Part shown: in pieces, positions 1 to 8,567 of the stretch
Position numbering within the stretch: the stretch's first letter is position 1
Layout: every line of letters begins with the position of its first letter
Assembly (NCBI GenBank): GCA_021498095.1
Contig: JAIZWK010000001.1
Location: forward strand, 1,050,448 to 1,114,447
Reading direction: 5' to 3'
Length of the DNA stretch: 64,000 nucleotides
DNA from: Candidatus Harpocratesius repetitus
Lineage (GTDB): Archaea; Asgardarchaeota; Lokiarchaeia; Sigyniarchaeales; Promethearchaeaceae
The notes under the pieces: model-generated
Database searches by the model: none
What the model saw: only the letters and a program-made list of their open reading frames with translations
Told to the model about the DNA's origin: nothing
Translations under genes and position numbers: made by a program

Positions 1-12
1 TTTTATCTTATT

Positions 13-762
13 TTAAAGACTAATTTCTGGGTATACGATCCGTTGTGGTAAATTTTGATCATCAAAGGTAGGATTTTCAGGAAATGTTCTTAAATTTCCA
101 ACTAATCCTGTAGCTGTTAATGCTAATATCCAAGAATCCAATTTATCATCAATTTGAACTTCTTTTGAAGAAAAATCACTTGAAAAAATATCCGTTTCTA
201 TTGATATCTCGCACTTATTCATCCAACTTTTTAGCAATTTTAATCTTTCATTAATTCCTGCTTTAGATTTTTTGTTATTTTTCATACTTTTCTTGTGATT
301 CATTGCCCAAAAGCAAATTTCAGGATGGCTTTCCCAAATATATCTATTCAAATACAAATTTTGACGTAAAAATAAATCGATTTCCATGATTTTTTTTGAA
401 ATATTCCATGTTTGGATGCTAATCCCTTTTTTAGTACATTTCCGGTTAATTTGATTTGCATGTTCAAAGTCTTTTGCATATAAAGCACTTCTACAGGGTG
501 GGGTAAAAATACTGCTTGAACGAGGTCTCTTTAAAGAAATTCGGGCAAGTTTATCACATTCTCTTGAAACAAATCCCCGTTCTACTAATCCAATAGGTAT
601 ATCAATTAGTATTCTAGATGCATTTAAAGGAGGATTTCCATATTTAGACCAAAGATCTTGAATCGTTCTAAATACCTCCCAAGTAATAAAACTATTACAG
701 TAGATGACCGCAGCTATCCAACCACCTCTACATCCATCTACACCCAGAAAAATATTATCCAT
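13..762 (-). CDS. DUF429 family protein (predicted RNase H-like nuclease)
   Basis: A 249-residue protein that recognisably belongs to the DUF429 family. The hallmarks are GVDGCRGGW at the N terminus (first acidic residue of the RNase H-like fold), IDIPIGL near residue 53, a central SSIFTPPCRSAL segment and SHPEICFWAMN near residue 144. Length is normal for the family and the start is an ATG. Members are predicted, not proven, to be RNase H-fold nucleases, so the substrate is unknown. It is a single gene on the minus strand. The next 270 bases toward the peroxiredoxin gene hold no further gene that I can see. Confidence 0.85.
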   Translation of the reverse strand: MDNIFLGVDGCRGGWIAAVIYCNSFITWEVFRTIQDLWSKYGNPPLNASRILIDIPIGLVERGFVSRECDKLARISLKRPRSSSIFTPPCRSALYAKDFEHANQINRKCTKKGISIQTWNISKKIMEIDLFLRQNLYLNRYIWESHPEICFWAMNHKKSMKNNKKSKAGINERLKLLKSWMNKCEISIETDIFSSDFSSKEVQIDDKLDSWILALTATGLVGNLRTFPENPTFDDQNLPQRIVYPEISL

Positions 763-1033
763 TTTGCAGAATTACTTCCTTTTATTTCATAATCTGATTA
801 AATAATCAAAACTTAACTTCCCTTGATCCGATCCCTTCCCTTATGTCGTTGTTGATCCTTAAATTTTTTTACTTCGATTAAGAATTTCATTTTTTTTACA
901 CCAAATACTCGTTATTTCTTTAATTTAGGAAAATTCTAAATATATTAAATCAGAAAATGAGATCTCTAATTAAGAAGTCAATTTCAATCCAAAAATGAGA
1001 AAAAATTGAAAAAATAGATAAAAAAGCTAAGTA

Positions 1034-1690
1034 TTATTCTTTCAAAGGTTTATGACAGAGCCACCAATCATAACATTCATGATCTTTTGATTTAAGTCTT
1101 TCTTGTGCCGTTTTTATATCAGTTGCTGGTGGAACAATTACATGATCTCCAACTAATTCACTATTCGGCCAGTTAGCAGGAATTGCCACCTTATTTTTAT
1201 CTGAAATTTGCAGAATTTTAACAATTCGTAGAATTTCTTCCATATTTCTTCCAATTTCTTGTGGATAGAATAGAATAATTCGAATAATTCCTTCAGTATC
1301 TACGACAAACACCGCTCTAACTGTGCTGGCACCTTTTCCTGGATGAACCATTCCCATGGTTTTAGCTACTACTCCATGATCAGCAATGATAGGAAATTGA
1401 ATTTCTTGTTTTAGGTTTTCTTTTATCCATTCGGTCCATTTAATATGGCTGAATACCTGATCTATAGATAAACCAATCAATTCACAGTTGAGCTTCTTGA
1501 AATCTTCATAATGTTTCGCAAAACTATAAAATTCAGTAGTACACACAGGAGTAAAATCAGCAGGATGAGAAAATAACACAAAATATTTTCCCTTATAATC
1601 TCCAGGAAGATTCTTCATTCCATGGGTGGTTTGCACTTTTAATTCAGGAAATTTATCCCCAATCAATGGAAAGCTATTTGTTTCTGGCAT
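1034..1690 (-). CDS. Peroxiredoxin (archaeal Prx6/AhpC-TSA type)
   Basis: A thiol peroxidase of 218 residues that reduces hydrogen peroxide and organic peroxides in the cytoplasm. The peroxidatic site PADFTPVC matches PxxxTxxC, with the catalytic cysteine at residue 50. Two further cysteines, C206 and C212, sit in a CYDWWLC segment near the C terminus, as in archaeal thioredoxin peroxidases of the Prx6 group, where they form the resolving disulfide. Length is normal for that group. The gene diverges from a Fur/PerR-type regulator at 1918, a classic layout for peroxide-responsive control, and a pair of perfect direct repeats lies in the shared upstream region. Confidence 0.93.
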   Translation of the reverse strand: MPETNSFPLIGDKFPELKVQTTHGMKNLPGDYKGKYFVLFSHPADFTPVCTTEFYSFAKHYEDFKKLNCELIGLSIDQVFSHIKWTEWIKENLKQEIQFPIIADHGVVAKTMGMVHPGKGASTVRAVFVVDTEGIIRIILFYPQEIGRNMEEILRIVKILQISDKNKVAIPANWPNSELVGDHVIVPPATDIKTAQERLKSKDHECYDWWLCHKPLKE

Positions 1691-1746
1691 TTTTATTCAC
1701 TTAATTTTTTTTTCTTTGTTGAAAATAAAATCATTATAACGGAGAA

Positions 1747-1773
1747 TAATTATCAACAAATACTAATTATCAA
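1747..1773. promoter_or_regulatory. Candidate Fur/PerR operator: two direct repeats between divergent genes
   Basis: The 10-base sequence TAATTATCAA occurs twice (1747-1756 and 1764-1773), 17 bases apart, in the 227-base region between the peroxiredoxin and regulator genes. The AT-rich sequence loosely resembles Fur/PerR boxes. Lying 57-83 bases upstream of the peroxiredoxin start, it could overlap that promoter. The repeats are seen directly; regulator binding is inferred. Confidence 0.4.
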
Positions 1774-1917
1774 ATAAAAGAATTTTTCATTAAAATCCTT
1801 TGCTTAAGATTTCAAACTATTTTTGCATTTTTACATTATGATCATTAGTTTTTTATTCCAAGTGCCTTATGCTACTTTAGATGTGAAAAAAGAATATGAA
1901 GACTCATAGATGATTTT

Positions 1918-2400
1918 ATGAAAAAAACCAATTATACAAATAAAAAGGAAAAATTAAACAATCAAAATTCAGTTGATATTTCTTCAATTAAAACTATTTT
2001 GAAAGATGCAAATTTGAAGATTACTGGCCCGCGCTTGGCAATATCATCAGTATTGTTGACATCAGAAAATCATCCTACTGCCATTCAGATATTCGAGGAA
2101 GTTAAGTCTCAATTTACCAACCAAGAGAACATCAGTCTTGCTACAGTTTATAAAACTTTAGAAAAATTCGAACAAAAAGGATTAGTATCCGTATTTATTT
2201 CAGGAGATGGGAAATCACACTATGAACCCCGTCGAGACCCACATATTAACTTAATTTGTATAAAATGTGGTAAGATCACAGATATGATGGATGATAAAAT
2301 TACCCAATTTGTGCATGATATATATAAAATGATTCCAAATCCTATTCAAATGCAAAATCTTAGCTTTTTTTATGTTTGTGATATGTGTAATTCAAATTGA
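1918..2400 (+). CDS. Fur-family metalloregulator, probably PerR-like
   Basis: A 160-residue DNA-binding regulator of the Fur superfamily. The winged helix includes the recognition region NISLATVYKTLEKFEQKGLV (residues 71-90). The dimerisation/metal part carries HYEPRRDPH (regulatory metal ligands) and two CxxC pairs (C114/C117 and C154/C157) that make the structural zinc site. Pairing with a divergent peroxiredoxin gene suggests a PerR-type peroxide sensor rather than an iron-uptake regulator, but the metal cannot be told from sequence. A polar 20-residue N-terminal tail precedes the usual Fur core. Confidence 0.9.
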   Translation: MKKTNYTNKKEKLNNQNSVDISSIKTILKDANLKITGPRLAISSVLLTSENHPTAIQIFEEVKSQFTNQENISLATVYKTLEKFEQKGLVSVFISGDGKSHYEPRRDPHINLICIKCGKITDMMDDKITQFVHDIYKMIPNPIQMQNLSFFYVCDMCNSN

Positions 2401-2469
2401 GAATGATTATAGTTGATTTAGAAGAATGATTATAGTTGATTTAGAAGAATGATTATAGTTGATTTAGAA
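2401..2469 (+). repeat. Three perfect 23-bp tandem repeats
   Basis: Immediately after the regulator stop codon the 23-base unit beginning GAATGATTATAGTTG is repeated three times without a mismatch (2401-2423, 2424-2446, 2447-2469). It lies between the Fur gene and the VapBC promoter. Perfect identity indicates recent expansion. GATTATAG resembles half of a Fur/PerR box, so a regulatory role is possible but unproven. Confidence 0.9.
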
Positions 2470-2486
2470 GATATTTTGCATAGAAA

Positions 2487-2494
2487 TTTATATA
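2487..2494 (+). promoter_or_regulatory. TATA box of the vapBC operon
   Basis: TTTATATA lies about 33 bases before the vapB start. With usual archaeal spacing, transcription would begin near 2515, leaving a very short leader that carries a purine run just before the ATG. Confidence 0.45.
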
Positions 2495-2523
2495 TGTATT
2501 ACTTGTATATATTTTAGAAGAAG

Positions 2524-2754
2524 ATGAGTTTAATTAGTGTTAGAATTGATGTGAAATTAAAAAAAATGATGGAATCCTACAAGCATATCAATTGGAGTGA
2601 AGTAGTTCGCCAAGCTATTACTAAAAAGATCCAAAATGAACAAAAAAAGAATATGGCTCGTGCAGTTCTGATTAATGAAAAAGTTCGAAAGAAGGCACCC
2701 ACAAATTACGATAGTACTGAATTCATTCGAAAATTCCGAGATGATCGATATTAA
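2524..2754 (+). CDS. vapB: VapB-type antitoxin (ribbon-helix-helix)
   Basis: A 76-residue protein with an N-terminal ribbon-helix-helix DNA-binding domain: beta strand ISVRID, then helices around INWSEVVRQAITKKI, the typical CopG/VapB pattern. The basic C-terminal tail (residues 44-76) is expected to wrap into the toxin. It sits 49 bases upstream of a PIN-domain gene in the standard antitoxin-first order. Such complexes usually repress their own promoter, here the TATA element just upstream. Confidence 0.85.
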   Translation: MSLISVRIDVKLKKMMESYKHINWSEVVRQAITKKIQNEQKKNMARAVLINEKVRKKAPTNYDSTEFIRKFRDDRY

Positions 2755-2803
2755 TTGTTTTTTTTTAATTTTTCACATAATCTAAAAAGGAAAACTAGAA
2801 AAT

Positions 2804-3247
2804 ATGATAAAGAATATTATTGTCGATGCAAGTGTAATTGTTAAGTGGTTTATCGATGAAAATAACTCCGACAAGGCTGAAAAGATAAAAGAACAATTTG
2901 TCAATGAAGAGATTAACATAATTATTCCTTCATTACTTTATTATGAAGTTCTCAATGCGTTAAAGTATAGTAAATTATTTAATGTACGCGAATTAAACTT
3001 AGTTGGAGAATCTTTAGAAAATTATGGTTTTGATGTTTTTGCAATAAAAGATGAAATAAGAGAGAAAATGGTCGAGATTTCGCTAAATTTTGATGTTTCT
3101 ATATATGACGCTTCATATATAGCTCTTGCAGACAAATTTAATACTCAAATGGTAACAGCGGATGAAAAATTTTCAAAAAAATTACCAAAAAATTTAAAGC
3201 ATCTAATTTTAGCACTAAAAGATTATAGTTCGTTAAAAAAGAAATAA
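2804..3247 (+). CDS. vapC: VapC-type PIN-domain ribonuclease toxin
   Basis: A 147-residue PIN-domain protein. The acidic active-site residues are in place: D8 in VDASVIVKWF, E48 in YYEVLNALK, D102 in YDASYIALA and D120 in TADEKF. VapC toxins cut RNA, often tRNA or rRNA, when freed from their antitoxin. Length and gene order match a complete type II toxin-antitoxin module with the preceding RHH gene. A purine run lies 8-15 bases before the ATG. Nothing suggests inactivation. Confidence 0.92.
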   Translation: MIKNIIVDASVIVKWFIDENNSDKAEKIKEQFVNEEINIIIPSLLYYEVLNALKYSKLFNVRELNLVGESLENYGFDVFAIKDEIREKMVEISLNFDVSIYDASYIALADKFNTQMVTADEKFSKKLPKNLKHLILALKDYSSLKKK

Positions 3248-3296
3248 GAAAAAACTTAATTTACATAAAAGTTGCACAACAAAGAGATATTGCTTC

Positions 3297-4235
3297 CTAT
3301 ATTTCTAGATTTTCTTGATAAACAAGATAACGATCGATCCAAGACCACCATTCGTTTACATCTTGCTGTAATTGTTCGATTAACTTATCATCAATTAGTT
3401 TAAATCGTCCTTGATTTTTCTTTGAGAAGTATTCGCTCAGTGGTTTCCTTTTGGTTGGATCATGTAAACGTTTGCTTTTTCCTGAAAGTGTTAAAATTCC
3501 GTTTTCAATTTCAAACAAAGGAAAAACACCTGTATCTACCGCCAATTGTGCCTGTTTGATGGTGTATTGCGCTTCATGGCGCCATCCAGGAGGACATGGT
3601 GTTAAAATTTGAATAAAGCGGAAGCCCTTAATATCCTTGGCTTTTTTGAATTTGTCATATAAATCCATGGGATCAGATACAGCACAAGTTGCAACATAAG
3701 GAACATTATGAGCTGCTACAATCATTGGAACATTTTTCTTTTTCTTGGCTTTTCCATAGGGTGTTGTGGTTGTTACTGTGCCACGTGGTGCACTGGAACT
3801 GGCTTGAATACCTGTATTCATATAACTTTCGTTATCATACATGACGTAGATTATATCTTCATTGCGTTCAGCCGCTCCACTTAATCCTTGGATTCCAATA
3901 TCTGCGGTCCCGCCATCTCCTGCCCAGACAACTACATTATAATCTCCCTTTCCTTTTGCTATCAATCCATGTTTCATTCCTGAAGCTGCAGCCGCAGAGG
4001 CCGCAAAAGCCATGTTGAACCATGCCCAATCAGGTGCTGATTTCGGCCATAAACCAGTAACTACATTTGCACAAGAAGCCGGACTAACAGTGGCGGTTTT
4101 TGGACCAAGTGCTTTCATTGCCCATCGAAGAGCAAGATCTAAACCGCAACCTTGACAAGTTGCATTTCCTGGTAGAAAATATTCGCGCTTTGTTTCTGGA
4201 TTTGCAACAATATCTACAATTTTTGTCTTTGCCAT
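3297..4235 (-). CDS. porB: Pyruvate:ferredoxin oxidoreductase beta subunit
   Basis: The thiamine-diphosphate subunit of 2-oxoacid:ferredoxin oxidoreductase, which converts pyruvate and CoA to acetyl-CoA, CO2 and reduced ferredoxin. It shows TCQGCGL and PASCANV cysteines for the proximal 4Fe-4S cluster and GDGGTADIG for TPP/Mg binding, followed by DNESYMNTG. I place the start at 4235, not at an upstream in-frame codon at 4277 inside porA: an AAGGAGG ribosome site lies 8 bases before the 4235 ATG, just after the porA stop. The protein is then 312 residues, normal for PorB, and is last in the porGDAB operon. Confidence 0.92.
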   Translation of the reverse strand: MAKTKIVDIVANPETKREYFLPGNATCQGCGLDLALRWAMKALGPKTATVSPASCANVVTGLWPKSAPDWAWFNMAFAASAAAASGMKHGLIAKGKGDYNVVVWAGDGGTADIGIQGLSGAAERNEDIIYVMYDNESYMNTGIQASSSAPRGTVTTTTPYGKAKKKKNVPMIVAAHNVPYVATCAVSDPMDLYDKFKKAKDIKGFRFIQILTPCPPGWRHEAQYTIKQAQLAVDTGVFPLFEIENGILTLSGKSKRLHDPTKRKPLSEYFSKKNQGRFKLIDDKLIEQLQQDVNEWWSWIDRYLVYQENLEI

Positions 4236-4248
4236 ACTTGGTTCCTCC

Positions 4249-5550
4249 TTATATATCTCCAAAATATTCTTCTTCACCTTGAGGCACTTTATCAGAGCCT
4301 GTAATTAAACCGGTCCAATATGTTCCCCACATTTTATATGGTTTTTTCGGAGCTTCTCCTTTTTCTTTTAAGTCAAATAGGATTTTAAACTGCTCTATTT
4401 GATCATCGTATGTAACATCTCTACCCCCTAATCCTCCAATAAAGGGCAGTATTTTGGCATTGCGAGTTGAATCATAGCGTTGACAGGCTGCCATTATATC
4501 AGTACTAAGCGGTCCTGCAGTTGGATTACCAAAGGCGATAGCACGGTCCATAACTCCAACAATTTGTGTCTTTTTAATATATTTTAAGATATCTTCCGTT
4601 GGGAATGGACGATAGGTTCGTACTCGGAGTGCTCCTGCTTTATATCCTTGTTCTCGTAAAACATCTACCGCATCTTCTGCTTGTTTGGCAATTGTGCCAT
4701 ATCCGATCATAAGAACATCTGCATCATCAGCTTTATATGGTTCAACTAAACCATTTCCATAAGAACGCCCAAATCGTTTCTCAAACTCGGCCATTGTATC
4801 TTTAATCACAGAAATTGCTTTTAATTGCGCTTCATGGGCTTTAATACGAAATTCTGCATAAAAGCTTTGAGGCATGATTAAAGCTCCAGTCATCATAGGG
4901 CGCTCACTGTCTATCCAAACGTGTTCCCATTCATCACGTTTGGGAATAACAAATTTCTGCGCTTCTTCCCATGGTACTCGTTTAACTGGTTTTGATGTGT
5001 GGCTTAAAACAAATCCCCCATAGGCTGGAAAGAGAGGTAGCATTACGTCTGGATGTTCTGAAATATTAAATCCCATCAAAATAGAATCATATATTTCCTG
5101 GTGTGTTCCTAACAGTTGGATCATGATACCGCTGTCTCGTAACCCCATAATATCGCCGTAATCTGCCCAGATATTCCAACCTCCACCGGTAAGTCCTCGT
5201 GTAGCAATTGATAGTACGACTGGTAAGCGTGCTCCGACCATCCAATGAATCATTTCTGTCATATAGAGTAATCCTTGTCCAGCAGTGGCTGAATATACTC
5301 GAGCCCCTGCGTAGCTTGCACCAACCAATCCTGCAGCCACACTGTGTTCAGATTCCATTCTCATGAATTGTGTTTTTTGATTTCTTGCTATGAATTCTTC
5401 TTCTCCGACAAGACTACTTAATTCCTCTACAACTGTGGTTTGAGGTGTGATTGGGTATGCTGTGATTACATCCACATTTGCATCCATAGCTGCATAAGCT
5501 GCAGCCAAGTTTCCTTTTTGTGGACCTTCAAAGAATTTTGGTTCTACCAT
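4249..5550 (-). CDS. porA: Pyruvate:ferredoxin oxidoreductase alpha subunit
   Basis: A 433-residue alpha subunit with the typical N terminus (NLAAAYAAMDANVDVITAYP followed by ITPQTTVVEEL), the MRMESEHSVAAGLVGASYAGAR segment of the TPP-proximal region, and a C-terminal transketolase-like domain with the conserved GNPTAGPLSTDI stretch. It pairs with PorB to form the catalytic core. A GGTGA ribosome site precedes the ATG, and the stop at 4249 lies 13 bases from the porB start, so the two are translated from one message. Confidence 0.93.
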   Translation of the reverse strand: MVEPKFFEGPQKGNLAAAYAAMDANVDVITAYPITPQTTVVEELSSLVGEEEFIARNQKTQFMRMESEHSVAAGLVGASYAGARVYSATAGQGLLYMTEMIHWMVGARLPVVLSIATRGLTGGGWNIWADYGDIMGLRDSGIMIQLLGTHQEIYDSILMGFNISEHPDVMLPLFPAYGGFVLSHTSKPVKRVPWEEAQKFVIPKRDEWEHVWIDSERPMMTGALIMPQSFYAEFRIKAHEAQLKAISVIKDTMAEFEKRFGRSYGNGLVEPYKADDADVLMIGYGTIAKQAEDAVDVLREQGYKAGALRVRTYRPFPTEDILKYIKKTQIVGVMDRAIAFGNPTAGPLSTDIMAACQRYDSTRNAKILPFIGGLGGRDVTYDDQIEQFKILFDLKEKGEAPKKPYKMWGTYWTGLITGSDKVPQGEEEYFGDI

Positions 5551-5617
5551 TTTTTTTTCACCTTTTCTTTCTTAAATAATACTAATTTTTAATCCTTCTT
5601 ACTTATTCTCCTTCTAC

Positions 5618-5959
5618 TTATACTTCCCTCTGCATTTCAATGCATTTCTTTGGGCACATTTCTGCGCAAATTCCGCATCCTTTACAGTAGTCATAATCAA
5701 AACTCACAATTCCACTTTCATCATCAATTAACACAGTTCCTTCAGGGCAGTACATATAACAGTGATAACATTTAATGCATTCGTCCTGATTAATTACGGG
5801 TTTGAATGTTCGCCAGTCTCCTGTATGACCTGCACAACCTTTTATTGGAAAGGACAGTGATGCAGGAGGTAAATCCCAATATGATGTCCACGATTGAATT
5901 TTAGGGCGTTCTTCACGCGATTTTCGAATAATTTCCCATTTTTTTGCTTCTTCCACCAT
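5618..5959 (-). CDS. porD: Pyruvate:ferredoxin oxidoreductase delta (ferredoxin) subunit
   Basis: A 113-residue subunit with two 4Fe-4S motifs, CIKCYHCYMYCPEG and CKGCGICAEMCPKK, which carry electrons from the TPP cluster to ferredoxin. The N-terminal 60 residues (SYWDLPPASLSFPIKGCAGH) are the typical PorD leader that packs against the other subunits. It stands third from the end of the por operon between porG and porA. Confidence 0.92.
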   Translation of the reverse strand: MVEEAKKWEIIRKSREERPKIQSWTSYWDLPPASLSFPIKGCAGHTGDWRTFKPVINQDECIKCYHCYMYCPEGTVLIDDESGIVSFDYDYCKGCGICAEMCPKKCIEMQREV

Positions 5960-6010
5960 TTTAATTTCTCTCCATTATATTAATTCTTTTTTCTCCCAAA
6001 TTTTAATATA

Positions 6011-6610
6011 TTATTGAATCTCCTTCACTTGCTCTGAGGCTTTCACGGCTGCTTCATAATTAAGATGACCTCGAGAACCAAATTTTTTCAATGCAATTTT
6101 CTCGATTGTTTTCAAATGTAAGCCTAAATCCATTTCGCCTGTCTCGTCCTTATATTTAATTTGAGTCAATGCTCCCAATAAGGGAACGTTAATTATTGGA
6201 TATCCTGCTGTAGTTAGATTCAATTTTAATGCAATATCTGTAACAGGAACAGTGTAAATTTTGCATTCTTTTGGGAATTTTGACACATCAATTGTTTGAT
6301 TGGTATTAACCAAAACCGTTCCATGCTTAACTGCATCTGCCACTCCGGGTAAAGGAATTAACGACGCATCAAAAATAATGGTAATGTCGGCATCCTCAAC
6401 TGCGGCGTAGTTTTTAATCTCACGATTTCGGGACAGCTTAGTAAATGCTTTAATTGGTGCACCACGCCTTTCTGCACCTATTTTTGGAATACTTAGAACA
6501 TCTGTATACCCATCAGCATAAGCTATTTCGCAGAGCAAAAGTGCCGCAGTGATGGCACCTTGACCACCTCGACCGTGCATAGTAATTTCAAAAATTTTAT
6601 CATTGTTCAT
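6011..6610 (-). CDS. porG: Pyruvate:ferredoxin oxidoreductase gamma subunit
   Basis: A 199-residue gamma subunit recognised by MHGRGGQGAITAALLLCEIA at the N terminus and by SIPKIGAERRGAPIKAFTKL, both standard for the domain that closes the CoA-binding site. It is the first gene of a four-gene minus-strand operon (porG, D, A, B) with gaps of 51, 67 and 13 bases. The specificity (pyruvate versus 2-oxoisovalerate) is not settled by sequence; the GDAB order is common in archaeal Por. Confidence 0.9.
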   Translation of the reverse strand: MNNDKIFEITMHGRGGQGAITAALLLCEIAYADGYTDVLSIPKIGAERRGAPIKAFTKLSRNREIKNYAAVEDADITIIFDASLIPLPGVADAVKHGTVLVNTNQTIDVSKFPKECKIYTVPVTDIALKLNLTTAGYPIINVPLLGALTQIKYKDETGEMDLGLHLKTIEKIALKKFGSRGHLNYEAAVKASEQVKEIQ

Positions 6611-6654
6611 AATGATTCATCACGCGAAAAATACATTATGATCTGAAAAACCCG

Positions 6655-6666
6655 TTAATATTTAAG
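6655..6666 (-). promoter_or_regulatory. Candidate TATA box of the por operon
   Basis: On the minus strand CTTAAATATTAA ends 44 bases before the porG ATG, predicting initiation near 6633 and a leader of about 20 bases. A second AT-rich element lies further upstream (about 6677-6688), so the assignment is tentative. Confidence 0.35.
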
Positions 6667-6731
6667 TGAGATGATCGTATTTAAAAAATGGGAATGGCGA
6701 TCCATTTTGACTTCATAGTGGTGATTTTTGA

Positions 6732-6941
6732 GACAAACCTAACTTATTAAATTTTTGCATTAACGAAATATTTGCTCCAGATCGATGGCCTAATCTTAGC
6801 GCTTGGGATGTTAAAAAAGATTTTACTAGTATTCACGCTACTCTCATAGATCTTCTTAATGGAAAGTTAAAAAACACTGCAAATAAAGATCAATTTACCC
6901 TTCGTGCATTTCAAAATTTGGATGAATATATCGAATTTTGA
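6732..6941 (+). pseudogene. Open fragment without a start codon; gene remnant in the 6611-7322 gap
   Basis: A 69-codon open stretch reads like protein (FAPDRWPNLSAWDVKKDF, then a mixed-charge helical segment) and ends in TGA at 6939-6941. It begins right after an in-frame TGA and has no usable start codon. I read it as the 3' remnant of a lost gene. No family is recognised. The remainder of the 700-base gap to the subtilisin gene is very AT-rich and shows nothing else I can support. Confidence 0.3.
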
Positions 6942-7322
6942 AATGCAATTGGCGGAATCCTCTAATTCACTCAAAAATCCATTCATCCATCTATCAAATG
7001 ATAAATCCAAAGTTCTTTACACATCTTCGAACAAAACTTGTGCACGGAAGGTTCTTTTTTATAAACTTTAATAAATTCTTTTTTTTATTCCTATCGCATA
7101 AATTTACCGCAAAACTTACTTAATATAACCATATGTTTATTTTGTTATTAAATTTGGAAAATATTTAGATTTTCTGCACTATAAACGCCTTCTTTTTATC
7201 CAATTTAACAAACAGTAATGTTCTAAAAAACCTCAATGATCAAAACGATTAAATACAAAGAATGATAACTCTTGTTTACAAAAATGACAATCTGTCATTT
7301 GAATCAGTAAAAAGTGATTCAT

Positions 7323-8537
7323 ATGAAAAAAAAGAATAAACTATCAATAATGGTATTGTTAGGGGTAATTCTCATATTGCCTACATTTGGTTTTTCTAAT
7401 GCACTCGGCTACCACGTTTGGGGGGTATTTGTATATTCTTCTCAAACTGATTCCGATCACGATGGATTGATCGATAAATATGAAGAAAAATTTGGTACAA
7501 ATCCGAATGGAAATTATTATCTTGAGGATTATGAAACGGACGAGAATAAAGATCCGTACTTATTCTATCAGGAAAACTACTTGAAAGATCTTAAAATTTA
7601 CCCGATTTGGGATATAATATACGCCAAATTTATGTATAATACTGTCCCTAAAATAAAAATAGGGATAATCGACTGCGGATACGACAGAAATCACGAAGAC
7701 TGGGGGGATAATATTGATAAAAAAAATGCTAATGATGAAAATGCTTTTTGTGATCAGGCAACTATACCAGAAGAGGAAGATTTTTATCACGGAACATAGT
7801 GTTTGGGGGTTATTGCCACCGAACATCATAATGGCAAAGGAATTGCAGGGATTGCCGGTTTATTGAATGTTGTTGAAGTGGTCAACTATAAAGTTACAAA
7901 TAGTGGTGATCTCTATTATGATCCCAATCAGGTAAGTTCAGCTGTAGAAAAAGCATTTTATGATGGATGCAAAATTATTTCCATGTCATTTGGAAGTTAT
8001 GATGATGATGATAGAAATACAATGTTAGATACAATTGAAACAAGTGTGGGTAAACAGATATTATTAATTGCTTCTGCAGGAAACGACAACAAAGACTTAG
8101 ATAAAATTGATTATGAAAGAAATCATTACCCTTCACAGTTTGATAATGTTCTTTCTGTAGGGGCTGTAGATTACAATCATAAGCAATTGTATTTCAACGA
8201 CAATTATGCATCAAATTACGGCAAAGATTCCATCGACGTGCTTGCCCCAGGCAAAGATATTTTTACCACAACGTACACTAATGACAAATACAGCACTTTT
8301 ACGGATAAAAGTTATACTCATGACTTTGGAGACACATCTGCGGCTACACCGATAGTGGCAGATGTCGCGGCTTTATTATGGGCATATTTTCCAGAATTGA
8401 CCTTAGAACAAATTAAGTGGCTTTTGACCACAAGTGGACCTGAATCTTCGGATCCGGACCATTTTGGTGAAACCAGGCTCTTAAATGCGGTGGATCTTTT
8501 TACGGCTGCATGGGATATAACTCACCCACAAAATTGA
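7323..8537 (+). pseudogene. Secreted subtilisin-like serine protease interrupted by one in-frame TAG
   Basis: Two abutting open frames in the same phase together make one S8-family protease of about 404 codons. The first part has a signal peptide (MKKKNKLSIMVLLGVILILP), a calcium-binding TSP3-like motif (DSDHDGLIDKYEEKFGTNP), the catalytic Asp in IGIIDCGYD and the catalytic His in HGT. A TAG at 7797-7799 follows directly. Reading resumes without shift at CLGVIATEHHNGKGIAGI, with oxyanion Asn in ASAGNDN and catalytic Ser in GDTSAATPIVADVAALLWA. The whole triad is intact, so the gene is a very recent nonsense mutant, a sequencing error, or is read through. GTG at 7314 is an alternative start. 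Confidence 0.8.
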
Positions 8538-8567
8538 TAAAATGTAAAAAAAACATTATCTTATAGG

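Noticed and set aside
2487..2520. Palindromic VapBC operator over the TATA box
   Set aside because: The symmetry is only AT alternation and not convincing.
6938..7123. 61-codon frame before the subtilisin
   Set aside because: Phe-rich AT-driven composition without start signals.
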